From Sanguinoderma infundibulare (taxonomy: Eukaryota > Basidiomycota > Agaricomycetes > Polyporales > Polyporaceae): a DNA stretch of 64,000 nucleotides. This document shows, in pieces, positions 9,396-19,105 of this stretch. The DNA lies in assembly GCA_032821775.1 (NCBI GenBank), contig JAVLRN010000009.1, positions 2,761,385 through 2,825,384 of the forward strand, read 5' to 3'. How positions within the stretch are numbered: position 1 is the stretch's first letter; every line of letters starts with the position of its first letter. A program made the position numbers and the translations under genes. The notes beneath the pieces were generated by a model. The model did no database searches and was not told the DNA's origin. It was given only the letters and a program-made list of their open reading frames with translations.

Positions 9396-11730
9396 ATGGC
9401 TCTCGTCCTCCCATTCCGCACTCGACTCGCTATGTCCCCCGCTCTCCCTTGGGAGGTCATAGAGAGGGTCATTGGCTATTCGTATGACAATCGCCGCGCC
9501 CTGCGCAACTTTTCCCTCACATGTCGCCAACTCCGTCCTCGTAGTTTCTCTCTTCTCATGTCCTGCGTCAAGATCACCAATGTAAACCGTATCTTCGGCC
9601 TTCGTGACTTCCTCCGCGCCAAACCTCACCTTGCACCCTTCGTTCGAAGGATAGCCATGTCTCCGACCGACTTGGTTCCTTCCCTCCCCTTCAAAATGCT
9701 TCCTAACCTCACCGAAATCGAATTCTCCTCCTCGCCACTCCAAAAGAACACCATTCTGCACCAGTCGAGTCTCACACACTGTCGTGTATCTGGAACACAC
9801 ATTCAGACCCTCGGATTCTGCAACATGATTTTTGCGACAGATCTGGAGTTCGTTCGCCTCCTCGCGGCGTTTCCAAGCGCCAAAGAGCTCTTCTGCCGGA
9901 CTGTGCACATCCAGAAAAGTGCTAGCCCCAATCTACTTGTGACCGGACAACGTTCATGTAGACGACTGCAGTTAAGGAGACTTCAAGTAAGGAACATCCA
10001 CCATGCCTCCAGGATAATTGCTGACCTGCGCCTCCTCATTCCAGATAGCCGAACGAGTGGACGAGACTGCAAGCGCTTTTCTATTAGAGCTGGCTAAAGC
10101 CACGGTGGAGACTTTGTCCATGACTATCGCAAAAGATGGTGAGTCCATAACTACCTTGCATCAACCTACCGCAGCCCATTCGCCATATATTCATTCCCTT
10201 CGATCTGCTCAGAACAATGCCATTCACCCCCACAGCAGAACGAATGGGCTCAGCTACGCTTTCTGATCATAAACTCTCTGGCAACGTTCGACGCTGAAGA
10301 AGTTATGAAGACTGTCAAGTCCTTGAGGGATTTCCGTTCTGCAAATTTGAAGGAGGTCACAGTAACACTCGGTGTTAAATCTGGACTAGACGCGGTTCTT
10401 ACGTTGCACGAAATGAACGAGTCTTGGATCAAGTCAGCATTCTCCGAGCTGGAACGGGAACTGGACTGTGTAGCTCAACCCTCAGTAATCTTCCGAACCG
10501 CCCATGTGTCACGCCATCGCGATGCTTTCTGGAGTCAACAGCTCCCACAGTATTTCCCGATTCTCGGCAAACGCAATGCAATTGCTCTTCGGTCGAACAA
10601 AGCAGTCAGTGAGTCTCAAAACGACGAGGACGATGGTGGCAAGGCAGCTCATCAGTTGTGTAGGGACAACCACCGGCCATGATGGCCCAGTCAAGTCGCT
10701 CGCCGTGTCTTCGGACAGCAAGTGGATCGCAACTGGGTCCCAGGATTCCACCATCATTCTGTGGAGCTCGGACGGCCAGGCCTCCCATGAATGGTTCCAT
10801 CGTCTCTATTCACCCGTCACATCACTCGCGTTCTCCCCAGGTAGTCGGTATCTCGCATCCGTCTCCTGGTTTAACGCCAGGTGGAACGTTGCGATTTGGG
10901 ACATCAGCCAAGGAGGGGCCCTGAAAGTTGCGACGTTCTCGGGCCCCTCGAGTTGTGTGTGGTCGCCAGACGGGACTACGATCGCCCTCGCATACGACCA
11001 CACTGGTGGTCCTAGCCGCGATGTGTGGGTACGGGCCCCGGCTGTGCGCCTGTGGGACGTCCGGAGGTCCCGGCAGCTCCACCTCCTCACAGGTGCGGAC
11101 CAGTGGGGGATCCGCTCCATCTGCTTTTCTCCGGACGGACGGTGGCTTGCCTCGGGCTGGGGTGATAAGCGCTGTTGCGTTTGGGACGTAGCATCGGGCG
11201 CACGGCACACGGTCTTTCGAATTTGCGGTCACGAGGAGGGGCTCCGGGTTGTCGCTTTCCATCCTGACAGCACGCGCCTCGCCACTGCGTGGGAGGACGA
11301 AACTGTCTGCATCTGGAATGCGCATACAGGACAACAGCTCTTCACGTTGCAGGGCTACACGAGTTGGGTATCGGACGTAGCGTTTTCGCCAGATGGGGCG
11401 CTGGTGGTATCGACTTACTCGGACGGGACGGTGAAGATGTGGGATTCGAAAAGGGGTGCGATGCTCATCTCGCACAAGGGGCATAACGACTGGGTTTCTA
11501 CTGCGTCCTGCTCTCCATGCGGGCGGTACATCGCGTCGTCGGATTATGGGACGATCCGACTGTGGAGGAGTCGAGACGATTTGTGCGTGGCGACGTTCCG
11601 CGAGCATGAGGACTCCGTTGAGAAAGTAGCTTTCTCCGCGGATGGGAGAACGTTGTCGTATGCGGCGAGAGATGGGAGTGTCTTCATCCGTCGCCTTTGT
11701 AATGTTATTCCTGAAGAACGTTGCTCGTAG
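9396..11730 (+). CDS. F-box-WD40 fusion protein, copy 2 (715 aa, intact)
   Basis: Four exons by hand: 9396-9986, 10045-10138, 10213-10608, 10664-11730; total 2148 nt, an exact multiple of three. Introns are 58, 74 and 55 nt with GT...AG ends. Residues ~13-60 form an F-box (LPWEVIERVIGYSYDNRRAL, then LTCRQLRPRSF). A middle part of about 250 residues resembles fungal F-box/LRR regions (MLPNLTEIEFSSSPLQ). The last ~350 residues are about eight WD40 repeats (IILWSS, VAIWDIS, VRLWDV, CVWDVAS, CIWNAHT, VKMWDS, IRLWRS). F-box proteins bind Skp1 in SCF ubiquitin ligases, so the propeller is likely the substrate reader; this is inference. Without the third intron one would see two overlapping genes (an F-box gene ending at 10682 and a WD40 gene starting at 10633). 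The same intron is in copies 3 and 4. An alternative start is Met 9432. Confidence 0.85.
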
Positions 11731-12858
11731 GGTATAACCATTGTGTTGTTAACACAATACTGTATGATATATCGTACTTCGTCGACTAGAGTTCATTGTT
11801 TGTGATATCGCTACCCGTCTTTTGCAGCTCCGCGCCCCAGCACCTCGAACCGTTTTGAAATCGCCCACATGATGTCTACCTGTCTATCACAGCGTTCCTT
11901 GATCGTGCAGCAAGTCAACGGCACGTTCCTGTGCGCGCACAGGACATCCGCGAGTCAGCGAGAACCCCAAGAAGTACAGTATCCGAGTCAACGCGCAACG
12001 CACCTTCAGCTTCAAGTCCTACTCCGTCTGGCCGGTCACTCAAACTTCCTCGACCTTCGAGCCGAGCACGCCGAGAGGGTCTCGGGGATGTGGCAAGGCG
12101 GCCCCGATATGATCACCTGGGCGTGGTCCAGCCAACGCCGCCTCAGCAGTTCAGTAGTCGCGAAGAAAGCCGACATGCCTTCGCGGAACACGTATGGCGA
12201 ATTTCAGCCTCGACCTTGCCTCTCCATGGGTCGGATCCACTACCGGCAGCGATAGTACAACGCAACGTTAGATTCTGGAATGCAGTGGATGCTCTAACTC
12301 TCCGACGGAAGTTGGCTAGTACTCACGGGGACGGAGCAAACGATTGGAACACGTCTGGTCCGACGTGTCGACAGAGAGCTTGTGTCGCGCGCGTTCTTCC
12401 AGGGTTTGAGTTCGCTCGGGCGGACGTCGCGTGTGCGTTAGGGAGGGCATTGAAAAGGAGGCAGCGGACGATGCGCACGGCGCACACGGTATAAGTGCAG
12501 CTGTCTGCTCGGTAGAAAACACGACTGTAGAAGGGGATGGCGGCCGTATCATGCGATGAGATGGGACTAGTTGATCTGCTGGAGGAAGAGCAGTCACGGA
12601 AGCCAAGTGAGCAAGACGGGCACTGACCAACTTCCGACAGTCGTGCCTGTTCATGCACGTGACCGCGTCTGAAGCAGACTTCTGAATCTCTTGCGTGAGA
12701 GTGGAGACGGGTTGAGCCCTCTGCTAATGCTAATGATAGCGCAATGGGAACGCATGATAGATCGTGTCTGCTTTCGCTGACCAAGACGACTACAGATACA
12801 GGCAGCCTGATAATCGTACACTGCGCCTCGGACACCGCTGTCTTGTCTCAAAAACACT
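11731..12858. other. Diverged blocks B/D after copy 2, no recognised gene
   Basis: After the WD40 stop the sequence matches the 3' flank of copies 1 and 4 for about 90 bases (CTTCGTCGACTAGAG), then runs into a diverged version of block D. A frame at 11931-12494 is open on the plus strand, but its composition (Arg/Ser-rich) and lack of conservation in the other block D copies argue against a gene. Confidence 0.4.
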
Positions 12859-13572
12859 TTAGACTTTGAGGGAGCCGGGGATGATCTCGACCCAGTACCT
12901 GCCGGATACAATGAGCACAGATTATTCAGACTGCAAGAATGACGGGATGACGGACCCGTCGGGGTCGAGGATGAAGGCGATGTTCTTCATCGTTCCGTCG
13001 GTGAGCCGCTTCTGGAAACGGACGCCGAGGGACTCGAAGCGGGCGCAGGCCTTCTCAATGTCGTCGACGGAGATGGCGATGTGGCCAAAGCCGCGGCCGG
13101 GCTCCTTATTGCCATTGGCGTAGCCTTGGAAGTTGGCGTCGGACTCTGTGCCGTGGTTGTGGGTGAGCTCGAGGATGCCCTCGCGGCCGAAGCGGTTGTC
13201 GGCGTTTGTGCCCTGGCCGTGGTCGTAGGCGAGGAAGTAGAGGGTGAACGTCTCGAACGCACTCTCTGTTGTGAGTTGTGTTGGGGGCAAGGCCGGTCAG
13301 CGTGTGACAATGAGAAGAGGGAGGCTTAGGACGGACTGGCGACGACATCCATGCCGAGAACCTAGCAAACAGAGTGATTAATGGTCAGTGGAGACGTCGA
13401 TATAGGATTCAGGAAGGAGGACAGACCTCTGTGTAGAACTTGAGGGAAGCCTCGGGATCCTTGACCCGAATCATGGTGTGATTGAACTGACGAGCAAGTG
13501 AGTATATGCGAGATAGCTGGCACGCGGGACACGGAGGACCTTGAAGCTGGCAGTCTCTTCGGTGCGCGGCAT
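12859..13572 (-). CDS. GLO1: Glyoxalase I (lactoylglutathione lyase), copy 2, intact
   Basis: The enzyme converts the methylglyoxal-glutathione hemithioacetal to S-lactoylglutathione in the cytosol. Five exons on the minus strand: [11 protein letters not shown] / [20 protein letters not shown] / VLGMDVVA / the central exon with [49 protein letters not shown] and [20 protein letters not shown] / [12 protein letters not shown]. Metal ligands are present: His in FNHTM (as in yeast), Glu in LELTH, His in GFGHI, Glu in YWVEI. The last intron splits DPDG|YWVEI; its donor is GTCCGT, as in the third intron. About 150 residues, a normal single-domain length for one glyoxalase unit but half of the two-domain yeast enzyme. 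Start chosen at the conserved MPR. Confidence 0.85.
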
Positions 13573-13888
13573 GGCTAATGGACGAAGGGTTGTGAAAAGA
13601 CGACGGTGGAAGGAGCTGAGCAGGCGAGGCGGCAATGGGCGAGAAAGAGATCGAGCGAGCATGGGATCCGCGATCGGACGCAGATGTCGATGACGATCGA
13701 TGACGCGCCCGACGCGGGGGACGCGAAACGCGTGACGGACAAACAGGGCCACACAGACGCGGTCGCGACCTGTTGAGGAGCACGTGGGGCGACTGCCGTT
13801 GGTCTTGTCGTTTCAGCTGGTCTCCCTTTCTCTCTCTCTTCTGCACGCTTCCAGACTCCCTGCGCCCTCATCGCTGTCTGCGCACGCG

Positions 13889-16800
13889 ATGCCCCCGACG
13901 CGTTCGGTGCCGGTGCCGCACGGTGTCTACGTCTCGACCGAGCTCGCAAACATCCCGTTCAGGATCCGCCGCAAAAGCTTGTCTGAGGACGACGTTCCCA
14001 ACCCCGACTACTATCTCGTCCCCCCGTCTCCCTCCCTCTCGCCCTCCCGCTCCTTCTCCCTCAGCTCCTCTCCCCCGTCTTCCCCAACCGCCCTCAATAC
14101 TTCCCCAGCTGGCCCTCACCCCGATACAGCCATGATTCACTCGCCCTCCAGTCCTACACGCCCGCCCGCCTACCAAGGCTACGGCTACGCATATACCTAC
14201 TCTCGCGACATTTCCCACCATTCTACCTACGACCATCATTTACCGGCCTCCCAGCCCAAACTCGTCTCCTCAAATTCTCGATCCCACCTATATCCTACCC
14301 TTTCTTCGGCTCGCTCCAGCTTTTCCTCCCAATCCCCTCCTCGTCCAGATGGTCTCCGACCATCTTTGACTTCCAATTCAGCAAAGAGCTCAACACATGG
14401 TGAGTACTCCTCCCGTTAGTCCGGACCCTGATCCGCGTATCCCGTCCTGTCCCAATCTCCCTCCCTTCCCATTCCCTTTCACATCTCTCGCCCTCTCACC
14501 CGCGAGCCTGCCCAGTCTGGGTTCTCCCCAGTCTGGACGCCCGTTGGTGCCTCTTGTGATAGTCTCTCGTCTACTTTCTTCCCCGTCCTCCCACTCCGCT
14601 CTCTCCGGCCAAACGCTCTCTGCCTCGTTCCCCACTCCCTATCCGGATATCGGATCGGATCAACTCATGACCCCAGTCCTCCGCTCCGAGTCTTCCAATC
14701 TTCTCACTCTCTCCCCTGACCCGCCCGTCCGTGTCAGTAGTCTTCTTGCCACACATTAGCCCCGAGAACTAGCTAGCAGCCCTTGCCGGCATCATCATCG
14801 GAGCGCACACCGCTTGCTGCTCCTCCGAGCCACAATCCAACATCAGCCTGCAGACCATCCCCAGCGCGACTCGCTCGTCTTCTTAGACTCCCCATGATGC
14901 TCACCGCAACTGATGCGATGACTTTCCACCGTTCTCCACCCCCCGCTGATGGGATCGTCTCGCCCCTCCCCTTACCCCATCTCTTCTCCCGTCCCTTCCT
15001 TCCTCTTTCTCGTATCCCGGTGGCTCTGCCCATCCTTCACTTGACCACTCCCGACGGTTATATACCCTTTGATACCGTCCACGCGCGCTCTTCCTCTTCT
15101 TCTTCCGCCTTATCAGCCCTCTTTCAACATCCGCAATACTGACTGATCCACATGTTCCTCTGCACTTCCCATCCAGATGACGACGATGATATCGAAGACT
15201 ACGCCTTCAGTCTCGACCTCGATGATATCCTCTCCGCATCCTCGCCCTCACGCCGCATATCCTTCACTACCTCTTCCGAGCGTGACCGCCCTCCTGACCG
15301 CCCTCCTGTCAAGCCCCGCACCCGCGCCTTCCCCCACCCTCTCCCCTTGCCCTCATCATCCGCTGCTCTCCCCGCAGAACCTCGTCATCCCCTTCGCGAA
15401 TCCCAATGCGACAGCACTCGCACCTCGGCCGCACCGGCCGACCTCCCTTTTCCCGTCTCCCGTCCCCTTACCCCGATTCGCGCCCTCTCCGTCTCGTGCC
15501 GTGCCACCACGACGCCTCCGTCTGCGCGTGGGAACACGGCGCTCGACGACGTCCTGCCGCCCTCCTCCCCCATCTCTTCGCCACTGTCGTCACCGCTATC
15601 CTCCCCCGCGTGTCCGTCCAAATCTGGTCCTAGCTCACGCTCCGGTCACACGGTCCACCATGCCACTCCGCTGCAGGAACACTCCCAGCAGTTAGACTCG
15701 GACTTGACCCTCCCCCCGTCCTCGCCCATTGCTATACCCCTCCCGTCTACGCCGCTGCGCAAACGCACGGACGCGAACGAGGACGAGATGGAACTGGACC
15801 TCGCCGACTTGGTCGCCAGCCCACCCTCGCCGACTCTGGACGCGCTCCGGATCACGTCCAGAGTCTCTGTCCGTGCCCTGCTCAACCCCGCTCCTCCGCC
15901 CGAGCCTGTCCCTCTCTCCCCGGCGCCTCTGGTTGTTGCTGCGCCGGAAGCCGTAGATGAAGTGTTGCCCCAGCTGGAGATGGAGATGGTCGGTGATGCT
16001 GACGAGGTTAAGGTTGAGGTCGAGGCCGTTGCCAAGGAAGAGGTCGAGACGGAGAAGATGGTAACGGCGGTGTCGGACGGGGACGTCACCCCCCTCACGT
16101 TGCCAGAAGCGAGCGAAGAGGTCGACGCGGCGCTGGACGACGTCTGCGAGGAGGTTGCGGCGACGGAGATTCCGGTTCTCGTTCAGGTGCGTCCTCGACA
16201 TCTTCCGATCCCGAGGCCTCGTACTGATGTACATGCCTCACATTGACATTCTCCATCCCGCATCTGCCATATCCGATGGTCTTCAGATCCCGGAATCCGA
16301 ACCCGAACCCGAACCTTCTTCCCCTCTGCCCATGTCAGTGTCCGCGCCTGCTGCTAGCGAGCCCGAGGCCAAGTCACGCGCGCCGTCGCGTGCTCCCTCG
16401 GAGGCAGTCGTCGTTCCGCACTCGTGCTCGCGCGCACACACGCCGCAGCCTGCGGTCCACAGTCAAGAGACCCCGTCGTCGCCGCTCTCTCCCACGCCGT
16501 CGTCCATCGCAGATCACGATGTCGATGTCGAGATGCACGATATCGAACTTCGATCGTCCGCCGTCCCCGTATCTGCTCCAGCTCTTGCGCCTGTTGTGGG
16601 TCCCAGGAGGAGTAGCAGCAATGTCAGCAGCCGCGTTGGGTCTCCCACACCCACGCCCGCCCCTCCTGCAAGGGTGAAGGCCAAGGCCAAGGCGCGCGAC
16701 GAACTCGCCGAGCCTCCACGTAAGAAGGCGAGGCGCGAGTCCGACGCCGACGTCTCATCCTCCCATGCCAAGGCAGACGTAAAACCCAAGCCCAAACCCA

Positions 16801-18211
16801 AACCGAAGCACTCTCGCGCGACGCCAACCTTCACGGACAGCGAGAGCGAGAGCCAGCGCGAGTGCGCAGAGAAGGCGGTCTTGAAGTCGCGCAAGAAGCA
16901 GCAGCAGCCGTCCGACGCCCAGGCCCGTCCGGCGAAGATCGTGCGCAAGAAGCGACCGCGCGCTGTTCTGTCGGACGACGAGTCCCAGTCCGGGTCTGAA
17001 CCGGGGCTCGTGGCCGTCGCGCCTTTCAGTTTATCCTCACCGGCACCGGTCACTGCGCCCATGCGCGCCCCCGTCCCCAATCCGGCCATGACGCTGAAGC
17101 GGAAGGATGGCGGCGAACGCGATCGAGAGCGGGAGCGGGAGCGAGAACGGAGGAAAGAGAAGCCGAAGCCGAAGAAGCTTCCGCGCGCGAAGGACAACCT
17201 CGAGGTAGAGAACGAGCCCGTCCACGCCCACGCGTCGACGTCGAATCCGAAGCCTGCCAGGGCTGCCGGTAGGTCTTCCTCGTCCCCCTCTGCGCCGAAG
17301 AGCGCGACGAATATCACGCGCCCGGAGCTCCCGTTCCCTCTCCCGTCTTCCCCTTCCTTGTTGGACGACGCGTCGAAGCCGCACGTAGCTCGGGATCAGT
17401 CGAGCGCAGGCGCACCCGCTAAGACGAAGTCCTCCACGGCACCATCGACATCAACGTCAACGTTGGCGCCGGGGCCGAGGAAGTCCAAGTTCAAGTCCAA
17501 GCGCGCGCAAGAGCACGAAACAAACCCGGACGCCGACATGGACTCGCTGGCACTGGCAGAAGAAGCAGACGCCCTCATTCAAGCGTACGCCCTGCCCATG
17601 CCCGCGGCGGAGCTGGAGGGAATGTTGATCGAGACGCTCGCGTCCGCGCGCGCCTCCTCGCTCGCCGCGTCCGCGCTCCACGCCTCGCTGATGGCTGCCC
17701 GCCCGGCGCTCCGCGATCTGCCCCTGCCCGCGCTCAAGGGCGACGCGGCCGAGGAGGGCGCCGAAAAGGACTTGGGGCCGAGCACCACCACTGGCAGAGG
17801 GCGCGGCGCGAAGGCGGACGCGGCGAGCCGGCGCGCGTGGGTGCCCGCGCTCGAGGCCGTGCTCGAGGCCGGCTGGCGGCGCTCGGGGGTGTTTGGCAAG
17901 ATCGTCAACAGCGGCACGGTACGTCCCCTCTCCCTCTCTCTCCTTTATCTCTTTCTCTATCCCTCTTTCCCTCTCGCATAGACAAGCTAACGCGCGACTG
18001 TGCACAGGACCTCGCGAACCACGCACTCGCGCTCGAGGCGCGCTGGTTCTACGACCCGGACGCAGACCCGGACACGGACCGCGCGGCGATCGTGCGGAGC
18101 ACGATGATGCGCCGCCCGGCGGGCCAGCGCAGCGAGGCGCGCAAGGCGAAGCACTACTACTGGCGGCCGCTGCCCAAGATCTCCCGCTGGGACGCCGAGG
18201 ACGAGCTCTGA
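13889..18211 (+). CDS. Large low-complexity, probably nuclear protein; unrecognised
   Basis: Starts at ATG 13889 (MPPTRSVPVPHGVYVSTELA). The first exon ends at 14399 before GTGAGT; the next clear coding begins at 15177 with DDDDDIEDYAFSLDLDDI, in phase across a 777-nt intron unless small exons lie between. Further coding runs to about 16174-16185, from 16287 to 17918 and from 18010 to the TGA at 18209-18211. The exact junction near 16180 is uncertain: the best-looking donor (GTGCGT at 16186) is out of phase. The protein is rich in Ser, Pro, Glu and Lys, with basic nuclear-localisation-like runs (RKKARRE, KKRPR). The conserved-looking part is the C-terminal ~130 residues (WVPALEAVLEAGWRRSGVFG; HALALEARWFYDPDADPD; KAKHYYWRPLPKISRWD). 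I do not recognise it. Confidence 0.65.
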
Positions 18212-18859
18212 TCATGTCGCCGTGGGTGTGGCGGTATGGCTCGGAAGTGGTGTTAATTTATGACTTAAAAGTGAACCCGTTGCGTGTGTACATCTGTGCG
18301 CGTCGTTTTGTCTCTTCCATCCTCTCTGTTGTCTGTTCCTCTGTTGTCGATTTGTTCTAGCTAGGCGGCTACCTTGCCGCGCCTGTCTGCAGTATACACA
18401 CTTACTTACTACCCTTTTGGATGCTGCTGTCGCTCCCCATTAATTAGTCTTTTTTCCTCCCGTTCGATCGAACATTTCCGTCGATATGTTACGTGTACTT
18501 TGATATCGAACTCTTCCCAAAAACAGCGAATACTATCCAAACAAACGAGCACCACAAAATCGCCTCTGGTTACGAGTGGAATTGAAAACCCCCGTCCGTT
18601 GTGTTGACTCCAGGACGCGCGCCATCCGCGGAGTCTTCACTTTGTAAGGACCTGTGGCCAGCGAAAAAGGCCTGCAAGTTCCTCTATCCCAGAGCCCGGA
18701 TCCCCAAACACCGAATGCTAATCCATACAATACACACATTACTCCTACAAACGCGATGGCCCGGGCAGGTAACGAACACGCAAGAACAGCGGCAGCAGCA
18801 GCAGCGAACATAACAGAGAGCGAGCTCGAGGTAGTGAGAAGCGAAGGCGAAACATAACA

Positions 18860-19105
18860 TTACTCGTCGTCGTCGTCGTAGGCGTCGTCGTAGGCGTGGT
18901 ATGGCGCGGGCCATGGTATTAAATTATTTGCGATCCGATCCGCGTTCGACAACGGTGGCGGCGACTCCTCCGCCGCCCACCGCAGATATCCCAAGAATAT
19001 GCAGTCTTCCGTCTCCGTACCTGCACCGACGTCCACGTCCACATCCACGCCCCCGACCGCAACGTGCGCGCGGAACTCGAGCTTGAGCATGTGTTCCCCT
19101 CGTGC
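18860..19105 (-). other. Open frame in phase beyond the G-alpha stop
   Basis: Directly after the TGA (19106-19108) of the G-alpha gene the same frame stays open for 81 codons to a stop at 18860-18862. It holds a stretch of alternating Val and Asp, CIFLGYLRWAAEESPPPLSN and an acidic tail ending DDDDE. The composition looks coding rather than UTR-like. It could be a readthrough extension, a former C-terminus cut off by a recent stop, or chance in GC-rich DNA. Confidence 0.3.

Larger units (their letters stand above)
3260..11760. repeat. Left arm of large inverted duplication
   Basis: The order WD40, block B, block D, glyoxalase I (reverse strand), block E, F-box-WD40 recurs, reverse-complemented, from about 33790 down to 26035. 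Long stretches match almost base for base, for example 3821-4300 with 33203-32750, 5162-5851 with 31633-30931, and 8870-9110 with 28990-28700. Copy 1 of the WD40 gene pairs with copy 4 and copy 2 pairs with copy 3. The left arm holds about 1 kb (7745-8770) that is absent from the right arm. Confidence 0.85.

Noticed and set aside
10633..11730. Separate WD40 gene starting at Met 10633 (MVARQLISC)
   Set aside because: This start lies within the phase-matching third intron of the fusion gene; the fusion explains both frames and the indel in copy 3. A second promoter cannot be fully excluded.
13784..13888. N-terminal extension of the low-complexity protein that resembles a signal peptide
   Set aside because: It would have to start at GTG; the first ATG in frame is 13889, and the preceding Leu/Ser-rich stretch is better explained as pyrimidine-rich 5' UTR.
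16514..17317. Long minus-strand open frame opposite the Ser/Pro-rich gene
   Set aside because: It is a shadow of GC-rich, biased codon use on the plus strand; its composition is an artefact of the opposite frame.
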